Position numbers and translations under genes: made by a program. A stretch of DNA of 64,000 nucleotides, taken from the NCBI RefSeq assembly GCF_003987315.1, contig NZ_PIPI01000001.1, positions 248,001 to 312,000 of the forward strand, written 5' to 3'. How positions within the stretch are numbered: position 1 is the first letter of the stretch; every line of letters starts with the position of its first letter. Below the pieces are notes generated by a model. That model saw only the letters and a program-made list of their open reading frames with translations. It had not been told where the DNA came from and ran no database searches. Source of the stretch: Aliidiomarina haloalkalitolerans. GTDB lineage: Bacteria; Pseudomonadota; Gammaproteobacteria; Enterobacterales; Alteromonadaceae. Positions 26,819 to 37,027 of this stretch are shown piece by piece.

Positions 26819-26893
26819 TTGCGGGGTGCTTGAGTTTTCTCGGGTCGCAATATGGGATATGTGGAGGCCTAACCCCTAAAAAGGAAAAAGATC
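26819..26893 (+). promoter_or_regulatory. rpsB leader, likely S2 autoregulatory element
   Basis: TTGCG (26819-26823) can pair with CGCAA (26846-26850), and GGGGT (26823-26827) with ACCCC (26872-26876) just before the ribosome site AAGGA (26881-26885). The two pairings share one base, so they compete or form a pseudoknot-like fold. Gammaproteobacterial rpsB leaders are known to bind S2 and shut off rpsB-tsf; position and shape fit, but I rely on the general pattern, not on a covariance match. Confidence 0.5.
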
Positions 26894-27637
26894 ATGGCAA
26901 ACGTGTCAATGCGTGACATGCTGAAAGCAGGTGTCCACTTCGGTCACCAAACTCGTTTCTGGAACCCTAAGATGAAGCCTTTCATCTTCGGTGCTCGCAA
27001 CAAAATCCATATCATCAACTTAGAAACTACTGTTCCTATGTTCAACAAAGCGTTGGACTTCCTGCAGCACACTGCAGCGAACGGTGGCAAAATTCTGTTT
27101 GTTGGTACTAAGCGCGCAGCTTCAGAGCAAGTTAAAATCGCCGCAGTTGCTTCAAACCAGTTCTACGTAAACCACCGTTGGTTAGGTGGTATGTTGACTA
27201 ACTGGAAAACAGTTCGTCAATCAATCAAGCGTTTGAAAGAACTTGAAGTGCAAAGCCAAGACGGTACTTTCGAAAAGCTAACCAAGAAAGAAGCGTTGGT
27301 TAACACCCGCGAAATGGAAAAGCTTGAGAAGAGCCTTGGCGGTATCAAGAATATGGGCGGCTTGCCTGATGCAATCTTCGTAATCGACGCCGATCACGAA
27401 CACATTGCTATCAAAGAAGCTAACAACCTTGGTATTCCAGTGGTTGCTGTTGTTGATACCAACTCTTCACCTGACGGTGTTGATTATGTGATTCCTGGTA
27501 ACGACGACGCGATGCGTGCGATTCAGTGCTACCTGAACGCTGCGGTTGCAGCAATTAACGAAGGCCGTCAAAAGGGTGGCGCAGCCGTCACTCCAGCCGA
27601 CGACTTTGTTGAAGCTGCGGACGAAAGCGCAGAGTAA
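26894..27637 (+). CDS. rpsB: 30S ribosomal protein S2
   Basis: A 247-residue S2 protein, starting [21 protein letters not shown] after a short lead, with [45 protein letters not shown] and [23 protein letters not shown]. It binds the 30S neck and is needed for S1 attachment. AAGGA lies eight bases before ATG 26894. Codon use is that of a highly expressed gene. First gene of the long rpsB-to-lpxB series, with an attenuator-like terminator before tsf. Confidence 0.98.
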   Translation: MANVSMRDMLKAGVHFGHQTRFWNPKMKPFIFGARNKIHIINLETTVPMFNKALDFLQHTAANGGKILFVGTKRAASEQVKIAAVASNQFYVNHRWLGGMLTNWKTVRQSIKRLKELEVQSQDGTFEKLTKKEALVNTREMEKLEKSLGGIKNMGGLPDAIFVIDADHEHIAIKEANNLGIPVVAVVDTNSSPDGVDYVIPGNDDAMRAIQCYLNAAVAAINEGRQKGGAAVTPADDFVEAADESAE

Positions 27638-27645
27638 GTCCCACG

Positions 27646-27672
27646 AAAACGGCCTGACAACAGGCCGTTTTT
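27646..27672 (+). terminator. Terminator/attenuator between rpsB and tsf
   Basis: AAAACGGCCTG (27646-27656) pairs with CAGGCCGTTTTT (27661-27672) around ACAA. In an rpsB-tsf operon such a signal lowers tsf relative to rpsB. Confidence 0.85.
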
Positions 27673-27750
27673 GAAAGACCTTTTGAATATTTTCGCGGGG
27701 TCCGGAATTGTCCGGGCCGGACATGAATCCTGAACACAGAGGATAGTATC

Positions 27751-28629
27751 ATGGCAATTACAGCCGCAATGGTTAAAGAACTGCGTGAGCGTACTGGCGC
27801 AGGCATGATGGATTGTAAAAAAGCACTTGAAGAAGCGAACGGTGACATTGAGTTAGCGATCGAAAACATGCGTAAGAGCGGTCAAGCGAAAGCTGCTAAG
27901 AAAGCTGGCCGTATCGCTGCTGAAGGTGTGATTTTGGTGAAAACCGAAGGTAACGTTGCAACTGCAGTTGAGTTAAACTGTGAAACTGACTTCGTTGCTC
28001 GTGACGCAAGCTTCTTAGCAATGGGTGACCAGATCATCAATGCTGCGTTTGCAAACAAAGACAACAACGTTGAAGCGTTAAACGATCGTGCAATCGACGG
28101 TGGAACTGTTGAAGAAGTTCGTTCTGCGTTAGTTGCTAAAATCGGTGAGAACATGACGGTTCGTCGCGTTGTCACAATCGAAGGCGGTGACGTTGCTGCT
28201 TCATACGTTCACAGCGGCCGTATCGGCGTATTAGTGCTGTTGACTGGTGGCGACGAAGAGCTTGGTAAAGACGTTGCGATGCACGTTGCTGCAAGCAACC
28301 CGCAATTCGTTAAGCCTGAAGACGTTGCTGAAGAAGTGATTGCAAAAGAGCGTGAGATTCAAATCGATATCGCAATGCAATCAGGTAAGCCGAAAGAAAT
28401 CGCAGAGAAAATGGTTGAAGGCCGGATGAAGAAATTCACTGGCGAAATCAGCTTGACTGGTCAGCCGTTTGTTAAAGATCCTTCAAAAACTGTTGGTGAA
28501 TTGCTGAAAGAAGCAGGCGCTGACGTGATCACTTTCGTTCGTTTCGAAGTGGGCGAAGGTATCGAGAAGAAGTCTGAAGATTTCGCAGCAGAAGTTCAGG
28601 CTCAGGTAGCAGCGGCGAAAAAAGGTTAA
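27751..28629 (+). CDS. tsf: Elongation factor Ts
   Basis: A 292-residue EF-Ts, the nucleotide exchange factor for EF-Tu. Seen: the N-terminal UBA-like domain [20 protein letters not shown], then [28 protein letters not shown] with the TDFV residues that disrupt the EF-Tu magnesium site, a core with [18 protein letters not shown], and a C-terminal [21 protein letters not shown]. Highly expressed codon pattern. A strong terminator follows before pyrH. Confidence 0.98.
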   Translation: MAITAAMVKELRERTGAGMMDCKKALEEANGDIELAIENMRKSGQAKAAKKAGRIAAEGVILVKTEGNVATAVELNCETDFVARDASFLAMGDQIINAAFANKDNNVEALNDRAIDGGTVEEVRSALVAKIGENMTVRRVVTIEGGDVAASYVHSGRIGVLVLLTGGDEELGKDVAMHVAASNPQFVKPEDVAEEVIAKEREIQIDIAMQSGKPKEIAEKMVEGRMKKFTGEISLTGQPFVKDPSKTVGELLKEAGADVITFVRFEVGEGIEKKSEDFAAEVQAQVAAAKKG

Positions 28630-28675
28630 TTTCGCTGTGGCGCTTATGCCTTTACGAAGCACATGCTAAAATAGA

Positions 28676-28711
28676 CCGCGCTATGCTGGTGCAGCAGGCG
28701 CGGTTTTTTTT
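28676..28711 (+). terminator. Intrinsic terminator after tsf
   Basis: CCGCGC (28676-28681) pairs with GCGCGG (28698-28703), with an inner GCTG/CAGC stem, followed by eight T (28704-28711). pyrH starts 24 bp later, so it needs read-through or its own promoter. Confidence 0.92.
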
Positions 28712-28734
28712 GACCTCAGAACGGAAGCCAAAAC

Positions 28735-29478
28735 ATGAGTACAAATCCGAAACCAAGTTATCGACGCATTTTATTGAAACTGAGTGGTGAAGCATTAATG
28801 GGTGACGAAGCCTTCGGCATCGACGCTAAAGTGCTTGATCGCATGGCCCAAGAAATCAAGGAAATTCTCGAACTTGGGGTGCAGGTTGGCCTTGTCATTG
28901 GCGGTGGTAATTTATTCCGCGGCGAGGGCCTTGCCAAAGCTGGTATGAACCGCGTGGTCGGTGACCACATGGGCATGCTTGCAACCGTGATGAACGGTTT
29001 GGCGATGCGTGATGCGCTGCATCGTACTTATGTCAATGCGCGCTTAATGTCGGCCATTGAACTGGCAGGTGTGTGTGACAGCTATAACTGGGCGGAAGCC
29101 ATTAGCTTGCTGAAGTCGGGTCGGGTTGTGATTTTCTCGGCCGGAACCGGTAATCCGTTCTTTACCACCGACTCTGCTGCGTGTTTACGTGGTATTGAAA
29201 TCGAAGCTGACGTGGTATTAAAAGCGACCAAGGTTGACGGTGTTTACACGGAAGACCCAGTGAAGAACCCAGAAGCAACTAAGTATGATCAGTTAGATTA
29301 CTCTGACGTACTGAAAAAAGAATTAAAAGTCATGGACTTAGCTGCATTTACCTTGGCACGTGACCATAAGTTACCAATTCGTGTGTTTAACATGAATAAA
29401 CCAGGTGCACTGAAAGCCGTGATTATGGGTGAAGATGAGGGTACACTCATTACCCATCTAGACAATGTGACTGAATAA
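28735..29478 (+). CDS. pyrH: UMP kinase
   Basis: A 247-residue bacterial UMP kinase of the amino-acid kinase fold, making UDP. Seen: [20 protein letters not shown] at the start, [47 protein letters not shown] and [14 protein letters not shown]. It is hexameric, activated by GTP and inhibited by UTP in the family. Position between tsf and frr is the standard order. Confidence 0.97.
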   Translation: MSTNPKPSYRRILLKLSGEALMGDEAFGIDAKVLDRMAQEIKEILELGVQVGLVIGGGNLFRGEGLAKAGMNRVVGDHMGMLATVMNGLAMRDALHRTYVNARLMSAIELAGVCDSYNWAEAISLLKSGRVVIFSAGTGNPFFTTDSAACLRGIEIEADVVLKATKVDGVYTEDPVKNPEATKYDQLDYSDVLKKELKVMDLAAFTLARDHKLPIRVFNMNKPGALKAVIMGEDEGTLITHLDNVTE

Positions 29479-29544
29479 GTTACCGTCGAAGTCACCAAGT
29501 AAGTAAACGAATAAGCAAACGATTAATTGAATGAGGATCAGCAC

Positions 29545-30102
29545 GTGATCAACGAAATAATTGCCGATGCCAAAGCACGGATGAGTAAAAGCGTGGAAGC
29601 ATTATCAGCGCAAATGTCAAAAATTCGTACCGGCCGCGCTCACCCAAGTATTTTAGATGGTGTTATGGTTCCATATTATGGTGCTGACACGCCACTTAAG
29701 CAGCTTGCGAATATTACTATCGAAGACGCACGGACGTTAGCAATTACGGTTTTCGACAAAAGCTCTTCTGGTGCGGTCGAAAAAGCGATTCTTACTTCTG
29801 ACCTTGGTTTAAACCCAGCTGCGGCAGGCTCAGTCATTCGTGTGCCTTTGCCGCCATTGACGGAAGAGCGTCGTCGTGACTTGGTCAAGGTTGTGCGCAA
29901 TGAAGCAGAACAAGGCCGAGTGGCCATTCGCAATATTCGTCGTGATGCGAACAGCGACATTAAAGAGCTGCTGAAAGAAAAAGAAATCACTGAAGATGAT
30001 GATCGCCGTGCACAAGAGAATATTCAAAAGCTAACTGACGAGTTCGTCAAGAAAGTCGACGAATTGTTGGCGGCTAAAGAAGCCGAGTTGATGGAAGTTT
30101 AA
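29545..30102 (+). CDS. frr: Ribosome recycling factor
   Basis: A 185-residue RRF, which with EF-G splits post-termination ribosomes. Seen: [21 protein letters not shown]-like [50 protein letters not shown] and a late [15 protein letters not shown] 29545 is chosen: GAGGA (29533-29537) is seven bases upstream and the length then equals E. coli RRF exactly. An in-frame TTG at 29527 is rejected because it would place the ribosome site inside the gene. Confidence 0.96.
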   Translation: MINEIIADAKARMSKSVEALSAQMSKIRTGRAHPSILDGVMVPYYGADTPLKQLANITIEDARTLAITVFDKSSSGAVEKAILTSDLGLNPAAAGSVIRVPLPPLTEERRRDLVKVVRNEAEQGRVAIRNIRRDANSDIKELLKEKEITEDDDRRAQENIQKLTDEFVKKVDELLAAKEAELMEV

Positions 30103-30129
30103 GCGCTCATCAACTGATCTCATTGGAGG

Positions 30130-30170
30130 TTAACGCCGTGTCGGTTATACTTGCGCGGCGTTAATTTTTT
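30130..30170 (+). terminator. Intrinsic terminator between frr and uppS
   Basis: TTAACGCCG (30130-30138) pairs perfectly with CGGCGTTAA (30156-30164), followed by six T (30165-30170). The 17-base loop is large. uppS starts 13 bp after the T-run. Confidence 0.8.
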
Positions 30171-30182
30171 CAGGGTGCCGAA

Positions 30183-30959
30183 ATGACAGGGAATTCTTCA
30201 GTTATGCAAGCAGTGAAGTTACCTCGCCATGTTGCAATTATCATGGATGGCAATGGTCGTTGGGCAACGCAACGAGGCAAACGCCGGACTTATGGTCATC
30301 GTGCGGGTGCCGAGGCTGTGCGCCGAGCGATTACGTTTGCCCGCCGCAATGGTATCGAGGCACTGACACTGTTTGCATTTAGTAGTGAAAACTGGGGGCG
30401 CCCAGCAACCGAAGTTTCGGTACTGATGGAACTCTTTATGGGCGTGCTAAAGCGCGAAGTAAACGAGCTTGCTGCCAACGATATTCGTTTACGAGTCGTA
30501 GGGGACAAAGCTGCTTTTAGTGCACGCCTGCAAAAGCAAATTCAACAAGCGGAAGCAAAAACCGCACATTGCCAAACGCTGACGTTGAATATTGCGGCAA
30601 ATTACGGTGGTCGTTGGGACATAACCAACGCAGCCAAAGCCATGTTGAATGCCGTGCAACAGGGAACGCTTGCACCCGACGAGATCACTGAGGACACGTT
30701 AGGGCAGTTTATCCAGCTTGCTGACGGTCCAGCGCCGGATCTACTGATTCGGACCGGTGGTGATCTCAGAATTAGTAACTTTTTGCTTTGGCAGTTAGCC
30801 TACGCAGAGTTATATTTTACCGAAGTTTTGTGGCCTGATTTTGACGATGTCACTTTTGTTGACGCTGTTAATTCATTCGTGATACGCGAACGCCGCTTCG
30901 GGCTGACCAGCGAACAACTACAACAATTAGCTGGGTCAGGGGATTTGCAAGAGGATTGA
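30183..30959 (+). CDS. uppS: Undecaprenyl diphosphate synthase
   Basis: A 258-residue cis-prenyltransferase that makes the C55 lipid carrier for peptidoglycan and O-antigen. Seen: HVAIIMDGNGRWA with the catalytic Asp, FAFSSENWGRP, LNIAANYGGRWDI, LIRTGGDLRISNFLLWQLAYAE and LWPDFDD. Length is close to E. coli UppS. First gene after a terminator; it runs almost directly into cdsA. Confidence 0.96.
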   Translation: MTGNSSVMQAVKLPRHVAIIMDGNGRWATQRGKRRTYGHRAGAEAVRRAITFARRNGIEALTLFAFSSENWGRPATEVSVLMELFMGVLKREVNELAANDIRLRVVGDKAAFSARLQKQIQQAEAKTAHCQTLTLNIAANYGGRWDITNAAKAMLNAVQQGTLAPDEITEDTLGQFIQLADGPAPDLLIRTGGDLRISNFLLWQLAYAELYFTEVLWPDFDDVTFVDAVNSFVIRERRFGLTSEQLQQLAGSGDLQED

Positions 30960-30961
30960 TT

Positions 30962-31825
30962 TTGCTTAAACAACGTATTTTAACTGCGATAGTGCTCATT
31001 CCGTTGGCACTTGGGGCTATTTTCTTACTGCCATTACCTTGGTTTGGCTTAGTGGTTTTACTGGTTATGGCGTTAGCCGCATGGGAATGGGCACCGCTTA
31101 TGGGTGTCTGTCATCGCGCCGGTAAACTAGCTTATACCTTGCTTTGCATGGCCCTTATCGGCATCTTTTTTTGGTTTATTCCGCTCGAACAAATTTGGCA
31201 ATCGCCTAGTCTTCACCCCATTGTCTATTGGCTGACTGTCGTCGGCGCAGTGTGGTGGCTGATTGCCATCGTTCTGGTGTTAAATTTCCCGCGCAGTAAG
31301 GCCGTTTGGCAGCGAAGCCGTATTTTTGTTGGCTTGATCGGTTTATTGATGTTAGTGCCGGCATGGGCCGCCATTATCGCCTTACGCTCTGAACACTACG
31401 CGCAGGAGCCATTGCACGGTGCATTTTTAGTTTTGTTTGTGTTTTTACTGGTGTGGGCAGCCGACGTTGGCGCCTACTTTAGCGGCAAGAAATTTGGTAA
31501 ACACAAGCTCATGCCGCGAGTATCGCCCGGCAAAACCCTTGAAGGTTTGGTCGGTGGTTTAGCGCTGGCAATTTTAGTCATGTTCGTCGTTGCTGAATAC
31601 ACCAACTTATTTATTGAACATAGCGTTGGCTATTATGCGGTTGGTATTGTCACTGTATTGGTGTCGGTGTTTGGCGACCTCAATGAAAGTATGTTTAAGC
31701 GCTGTGTTGGTGTAAAAGACAGTGGGTCTTTGTTACCCGGACATGGTGGTATTCTGGATCGCATCGACTCGTTAACTTCAGCGTTACCAGTGTTCTTGTT
31801 TGGTTACGTCTGGTTCATGATTTAA
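30962..31825 (+). CDS. cdsA: Phosphatidate cytidylyltransferase CdsA (TTG start)
   Basis: A 287-residue integral membrane enzyme with about eight hydrophobic segments, converting phosphatidic acid and CTP to CDP-diacylglycerol. The signature is [23 protein letters not shown] followed by [12 protein letters not shown], and [17 protein letters not shown] precedes it. TTG 30962 is chosen: GAGGA (30951-30955) is six bases upstream and the start MLKQRIL aligns with E. coli MLKYRL. The TTG at 30956 touches the ribosome site. Its stop shares one base with the ispC start (TAATG). Confidence 0.93.
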   Translation: MLKQRILTAIVLIPLALGAIFLLPLPWFGLVVLLVMALAAWEWAPLMGVCHRAGKLAYTLLCMALIGIFFWFIPLEQIWQSPSLHPIVYWLTVVGAVWWLIAIVLVLNFPRSKAVWQRSRIFVGLIGLLMLVPAWAAIIALRSEHYAQEPLHGAFLVLFVFLLVWAADVGAYFSGKKFGKHKLMPRVSPGKTLEGLVGGLALAILVMFVVAEYTNLFIEHSVGYYAVGIVTVLVSVFGDLNESMFKRCVGVKDSGSLLPGHGGILDRIDSLTSALPVFLFGYVWFMI

Positions 31826-33057
31826 TGGGTGTTATGGTAGTCAACTCGCAACAAACAAGTCCTACGCAAGTGACATTGCTGGGTGCAACTGGCTCAATTG
31901 GGCAGAGCACCTTAGCTGTCATCGCTGCACATCCAGAACAGTACGCATTGTTTGCGGTGACGGCGCACAGCAACGTCACCGCATTGGCGACAATTTGTGT
32001 GCAGTTTCAACCACAATTTGCGGTTATGGTCGACCCTACAGCCGCGCAGCAATTAACACAGCAATTACGTACACAGGGCTGTCGAACGGAAGTACTTAGT
32101 GGTACCGAGGCCTTATCTGCAGTCAGCAGCGCAGCAGAGACGGACATCGTCATGGCGGCAATTGTTGGTGCTGCAGGTTTGTTACCCACGCTCGCTGCCG
32201 TGCAAGCAGGCAAACGCGTTTTACTTGCGAACAAAGAAGCTTTGGTCATGAGTGGCCAGCTGTTTATTGATGCCGTGCGAGAGTCCGGGGCGGTACTGTT
32301 ACCGGTTGATAGCGAGCACAATGCAATATTTCAAGCATTACCACAAGCCGCGCAAGTTGCTAGTCATAGTATGCAGTATGCCGACTTTGGTATTGAGAAA
32401 ATCTTACTCACCGGTTCTGGTGGCCCATTTCGAGAACTGCCATTAAACGAACTTGCTGCTCAGTCTCCGGCTGCTGCCTGTCGCCACCCGAATTGGGAAA
32501 TGGGACAGAAAATTTCCGTTGACTCGGCGACGATGTTAAATAAGGGTCTTGAGTATATTGAAGCGCGTTGGCTATTTAACTGCGCGCCTGGGCAACTTGA
32601 TGTGATTGTGCACCCACAATCAGTGGTGCACTCGATGGTACAGTATACGGACGGCTCAGTGATTGCCCAGCTTGGCCAACCCGACATGCGCACACCGATT
32701 GCCTACGCTTTGGCTTACCCAGAACGCATCAACAGTGGTGTGCCCGCTTTAGACTTCACCACCATGGGAGCGTTGACCTTTAGCGCGCCAGATCCACAGC
32801 GTTATCCATGTTTACAACTTGCGATTGACGCCTGTTGGTCCGGCCAAGCGGCAACCACGACGCTAAACGCAGCCAATGAAATGGCAGTCGCTGCGTTTCT
32901 TCATGGTCAAATCACGTTTGGGGATATCGCGGTTGTTTGTGCGGCCGTACTAGAACAGGCGGAACTATCGGAGTTGACAACTATCGAAGCGATATTAGCA
33001 TGTGATGAAGCAGCGCGGCGTTCCGCTGCGCTTTGGATACAGCGACGAGGTCATTAG
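31825..33057 (+). CDS. ispC: 1-deoxy-D-xylulose 5-phosphate reductoisomerase
   Basis: A 410-residue enzyme of the non-mevalonate isoprenoid pathway, supplying precursors for UppS just upstream. Seen: NADPH loop [24 protein letters not shown], metal and substrate residues in [25 protein letters not shown] and [23 protein letters not shown] 31825 shares a base with the cdsA stop; ATG 31834 is an alternative. Its TAG overlaps the rseP GTG by one base. Confidence 0.96.
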   Translation: MGVMVVNSQQTSPTQVTLLGATGSIGQSTLAVIAAHPEQYALFAVTAHSNVTALATICVQFQPQFAVMVDPTAAQQLTQQLRTQGCRTEVLSGTEALSAVSSAAETDIVMAAIVGAAGLLPTLAAVQAGKRVLLANKEALVMSGQLFIDAVRESGAVLLPVDSEHNAIFQALPQAAQVASHSMQYADFGIEKILLTGSGGPFRELPLNELAAQSPAAACRHPNWEMGQKISVDSATMLNKGLEYIEARWLFNCAPGQLDVIVHPQSVVHSMVQYTDGSVIAQLGQPDMRTPIAYALAYPERINSGVPALDFTTMGALTFSAPDPQRYPCLQLAIDACWSGQAATTTLNAANEMAVAAFLHGQITFGDIAVVCAAVLEQAELSELTTIEAILACDEAARRSAALWIQRRGH

Positions 33058-34403
33058 TGGAACAAGTTTTGTGGTCAATAGGCGGTTTTATTGTTGCGCT
33101 GGGGCTGGTGGTCACATTCCATGAGTTTGGTCACTTTTGGGTCGCGCGCCGCTGTGGCGTAAAAGTACTCACATTTTCAATTGGCTTTGGCAAACCCCTG
33201 TACAAATGGCGCGGCAAAGACGGTACCGATTATCAAATCGCTGCGGTTCCTCTCGGTGGCTATGTTCGTATGCTCGACCATGAAGTTGATGCGGTCGAAA
33301 GTGAACACCAAGTGAGTGAGAGTTTCCGAGCGAAAAGTGTGGGCCAGCGGTTTGCAATTGTCTTGGCTGGGCCATTAGCGAATTTTGTCTTTGCCATCGC
33401 TGCGCTGTGGATCATGTTGATGATCGGGATGCCAGCGGTGAAACCAATTATTGGCGCTATTACACCAGATTCAATCGCTGAACGCGCTGGGGTACCGAGC
33501 GGGGCACAAATTGTCGCCGTTGATCAGCGGCGCGTACAAGACTGGCAAGATGTCAATTTAGCCCTCGTTCGTCGGATTGGCGATGCGCAAACTGTGCTGA
33601 CAGTACGCAATAGAGATGGGATAGAAGAACAAATTACGTTACCCTTAGGTCAATGGCAGTTTGATCCCGATCGCGATTCAACCATTGCTAGTTTAGGCAT
33701 GGACGTTTTTCGCCCCGCAATCAGCAATGAAATTGCTTTCATCAGCGACGCTAGCCCAGCTGCAAACAGTGATTTGCAAGTTGGTGATAAAATTGTTGCG
33801 ATTAATGGAACTCAAAGCGGAAATTGGGAACAAATAAGAAGCTTTATCGCTGCTCACCCTGACCAATTGGTGACAGTGACTGTTCTAAGAAACGGCCGGG
33901 AACAACAAATTCCGGTGCAGTTAGGGGACAACGACGGTGTTGGCTTCCTTGGTATTGTTCCTTATCAAGAGGCTTACCCCGACGAATATCGTTTTACCCT
34001 TCAGTATGGGCCGATAGCGGCACTGCAGGGAGGCGTTGAACGGACGTGGCAGCTCATGGGCTTAACCATGAGTATGCTGAAAAAACTGGTAACCGGCGAT
34101 GTGTCGGTTAGCAATTTAAGTGGACCCGTAGGAATTGCTCAAGGTGCCGGTGCTCACGCCAGTTATGGCTTGGTGTACTTCTTAAGCTTCATGGCTTTAA
34201 TTAGCGTGAGTTTAGGCATTTTAAACTTGCTACCAATTCCAATGCTCGATGGTGGTCACTTACTGTTTTATCTAGTGGAATGGGTGCGTGGTAAGCCTGT
34301 TCCAGAGCATATACAAGAATTAAGTTTTCGGGCAGGGCTTCTCATATTGATGACGTTGCTGGTAATTACACTCTTTAACGATATCGGCAGGCTCTTTGCT
34401 TAA
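33057..34403 (+). CDS. rseP: Site-2 protease RseP (GTG start)
   Basis: A 448-residue membrane metalloprotease that cuts RseA inside the membrane after DegS, releasing sigma-E; rseA itself is at 54490. Seen: zinc motif VTFHEFGHFWVARR (near 21-34), GYVRMLD, two periplasmic PDZ domains (GAITPDSIAERAGVPSGAQI and SDASPAANSDLQVGDKIVAI), and the third ligand site LLPIPMLDGGHLLFYLVE. GTG 33057 is chosen over an in-frame TTG at 33033 because GAGG (33047-33050) is six bases upstream and the start coincides with the ispC stop. Confidence 0.95.
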   Translation: MEQVLWSIGGFIVALGLVVTFHEFGHFWVARRCGVKVLTFSIGFGKPLYKWRGKDGTDYQIAAVPLGGYVRMLDHEVDAVESEHQVSESFRAKSVGQRFAIVLAGPLANFVFAIAALWIMLMIGMPAVKPIIGAITPDSIAERAGVPSGAQIVAVDQRRVQDWQDVNLALVRRIGDAQTVLTVRNRDGIEEQITLPLGQWQFDPDRDSTIASLGMDVFRPAISNEIAFISDASPAANSDLQVGDKIVAINGTQSGNWEQIRSFIAAHPDQLVTVTVLRNGREQQIPVQLGDNDGVGFLGIVPYQEAYPDEYRFTLQYGPIAALQGGVERTWQLMGLTMSMLKKLVTGDVSVSNLSGPVGIAQGAGAHASYGLVYFLSFMALISVSLGILNLLPIPMLDGGHLLFYLVEWVRGKPVPEHIQELSFRAGLLILMTLLVITLFNDIGRLFA

Positions 34404-36910
34404 TGAAATTTTCTAACAATAAGACGTGTTGCATGACATTTAAAAAGCTGTTTTTTGGAGCGGTACTGGCAGGGACTGGATTATCCGTTCAAGCCGCAGA
34501 TACTTTCATTGTAGATGACATTCAAATTCGTGGACTTCAGCGTGTTGGCTTAGGTGCTGCATTAACCTACGTTCCGCTGCGCGCTGGAGACGAAGCGAAC
34601 TCCATGCGCATTCGCCAGATTATCCACGAGCTTTATTCATCTGCGCACTTTGACGATATTCGTGTTTATCGCGACGGTGACTCGCTGATCATCCGCGTTA
34701 CTGAGCGTCCGACTATCAGTGAAATTCGTCTTGACGGTAACAAAGACCTGAAAGACGACCAATTGCTTGATAGCTTACGGACGAGTGGCATTGCGGTTGG
34801 TGAATCGCTTGATCGGACGATGATCAAACAACTCGAGAAAAACCTCGAAGACTTCTATCACAGTGTTGGTAAATACAATGCACGGGTACGTATTCGGGTC
34901 GTTAACCTACCACGTAACCGCGTAGAGCTGCGCTTTGATTTCACTGAAGGGCAGGCTGCTCAGATCGAACAGATCAACGTCGTTGGTAACCAAGCGTTTG
35001 AGCGTGAAGACATCGTTGACCTGATGGATTTACGTGACGCATTGCCGTGGTGGAACCTGTTTGGTAAACGCAACTATCAGCAACAGCAGTTGCAAGGTGA
35101 CATTGAAACAATCGAGTCATTTTATCGCAACCAAGGTTACTTGCGCTTTGACATTGATTCGGTGCAGGTTGCCATTACGCCAGAACTTGAAGGTATTTAT
35201 ATTACCTTAAACTTTGCTGAAGGCGCGCAGTATGACATCGAAGGTACCGCGGTTATTTCAGAAATCCGTGACGACGAAGAGTTCTTAGCTGAGTTTATTC
35301 GAGCACTCGATGGTCGCCGTTATAGCCAAGCAGAAATCACCTCAATTGAAGAAGGGATTAAACGCTATTACGCTCGTTTAGGTTATGCCTATACGGAAGT
35401 GCGCACGGTACCGGAAATCAACGATGACAACTTAATGGTGAAATTGACGTTTGCCGTTGACCCAGGCCAACGCGTGTATGTACGCCGGGTTATGTTTGAA
35501 GGCAACGATGCCACACGCGACGAAGTTTTACGTCGTGAGATGCGCCAAATCGAAGGCGCTTGGCTCAACGAGCAGGCTGTTGATAACTCGAAAATTCGCC
35601 TCGAGCGTTTAGGTTACTTTGAGACGGTTGAAGTGGACACAGTTCGGGTTCCGGGCCAAGAAGACCAAGTTGACCTGGTATTCAAAGTAAAAGAGCAACC
35701 GTCAGGGCAAATTAGTGCCGGTATCGGTTATGGCGACTTTGCTGGCTTGAGCTTGAATGCGTCAATTTCGCAAGACAACTTCCTTGGTTCGGGTAACCGC
35801 GTGTCATTTGGTGTCGACACCAATAAATACTCGCGTAACGTGCAGTTGCAATATATCGATAATTATTTCACCGACGATGGTGTCAGTTTAGGCGGTTCCA
35901 TTTTCTATCAAGATTTTGATGCTCGCCAAGCAAACTTGCAACAGTACAACCAGCGTTCGTGGGGTATTGCCAGTGACCTCGGTTTCCCAGTCAATGAGTA
36001 CAACCGACTGAACTTCGGGGTTGGCTATACCAGTACCGGTATTACCCAGCTTAACCCATATGAACAGATTCGGACCTTCTACGAGAAATATAGTGACCCG
36101 CAGGACCCGAATTCAGCACTGAACTTCAGTAATTTCCATGTTTCTGCTGCCTGGTCACGGATCACGCTGAACCGTGGTATGTTCCCAACGGCTGGTTCGA
36201 GCAATACCTTATCAGGTAAGGTGACAATTCCGGGTAGTGAATTACAGTATTTCCGTCTGGACTATCGTTTCCGTCATTACAAGCCGCTCGACCGCGATCA
36301 TAACTTCGTGTTGCTGAGCCGCTTTACTGCAGGCTATGGTAATGGTTACGGTAGCGATAATGGCGTTGATTATACCTTACCGTTTTGGGAAAACTTCTAC
36401 GGTGGTGGCTCTGAAAACCTACGTGGTTTTGAGCAGAACCGTTCAGGCCCGCGCGGTATCATTCGTCGACCAACGATAATTTCAGGTCCACCTGATGCCA
36501 ATGGGAACCCGACACAGATCGTACTGGGCCCAGAGAACGACCAAATTGAAGTTGCGCGTTTTGCTTCAGTCGGCGGTAACGCGTCAATGACGGGTGGTCT
36601 CGAATTGATTGTGCCAACACCGCTGCTCGGCGAAGAGGCAACGCGCTCAGTGCGTACGAGTGTCTTCCTTGACGTTGGGGTGGTTTGGGATACAGAATTT
36701 AATTATTCTGAATATAGCAACCTGACAAAAGTTGGTGATACGCCATTCTGGGATTATAGTAGTCCGAAGAATTATCAGGCGTCATATGGTGTATCGGTTC
36801 AATGGCTGTCGCCGATGGGTGTTTTAACGTTTAGTCTAGGTTTCCCAATTAAATCATTAGACCGTTCATTGGAAGACCGCTTTACCTTTAATATTGGAAC
36901 ATCTTTCTAA
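34403..36910 (+). CDS. bamA: Outer membrane assembly factor BamA
   Basis: An 835-residue Omp85 protein, the central part of the BAM complex. A signal peptide (around MTFKKLFFGAVLAGTGLSVQA) precedes five POTRA domains (about residues 35-435; first one FIVDDIQIRGLQRVGLG) and a C-terminal beta-barrel with the lid motif GSENLRGFEQNRSGPRG and final FNIGTSF ending in Phe. Two starts are possible: ATG 34403, coupled to rseP by TAATG, and ATG 34433, which gives the more typical signal peptide. Confidence 0.97.
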   Translation: MKFSNNKTCCMTFKKLFFGAVLAGTGLSVQAADTFIVDDIQIRGLQRVGLGAALTYVPLRAGDEANSMRIRQIIHELYSSAHFDDIRVYRDGDSLIIRVTERPTISEIRLDGNKDLKDDQLLDSLRTSGIAVGESLDRTMIKQLEKNLEDFYHSVGKYNARVRIRVVNLPRNRVELRFDFTEGQAAQIEQINVVGNQAFEREDIVDLMDLRDALPWWNLFGKRNYQQQQLQGDIETIESFYRNQGYLRFDIDSVQVAITPELEGIYITLNFAEGAQYDIEGTAVISEIRDDEEFLAEFIRALDGRRYSQAEITSIEEGIKRYYARLGYAYTEVRTVPEINDDNLMVKLTFAVDPGQRVYVRRVMFEGNDATRDEVLRREMRQIEGAWLNEQAVDNSKIRLERLGYFETVEVDTVRVPGQEDQVDLVFKVKEQPSGQISAGIGYGDFAGLSLNASISQDNFLGSGNRVSFGVDTNKYSRNVQLQYIDNYFTDDGVSLGGSIFYQDFDARQANLQQYNQRSWGIASDLGFPVNEYNRLNFGVGYTSTGITQLNPYEQIRTFYEKYSDPQDPNSALNFSNFHVSAAWSRITLNRGMFPTAGSSNTLSGKVTIPGSELQYFRLDYRFRHYKPLDRDHNFVLLSRFTAGYGNGYGSDNGVDYTLPFWENFYGGGSENLRGFEQNRSGPRGIIRRPTIISGPPDANGNPTQIVLGPENDQIEVARFASVGGNASMTGGLELIVPTPLLGEEATRSVRTSVFLDVGVVWDTEFNYSEYSNLTKVGDTPFWDYSSPKNYQASYGVSVQWLSPMGVLTFSLGFPIKSLDRSLEDRFTFNIGTSF

Positions 36911-36981
36911 GCACCCTCAGGGTGAAGTAGAATGATCGTAGTTCATTGCTTAGGCCTTCGCTGGCGAAGCAGATGTAACGA

Positions 36982-37008
36982 TAAACTTGCCGTATAAAAC
37001 GGTTCTAA
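36982..37008 (+). promoter_or_regulatory. Weak sigma-E-like promoter before skp
   Basis: TAAACTT (36982-36988) and TCTAA (37004-37008) with 15 bp between resemble the sigma-E consensus, but the spacer is one base short of the rpoE promoter in this window. An 11-base C(A/C)CCT-type hairpin and a CTTCGC/GCGAAG hairpin lie upstream at 36912-36971. In E. coli skp is a sigma-E target, which is the only other support. Confidence 0.3.
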
Positions 37009-37027
37009 AACAAGAGAGGATAGTACT

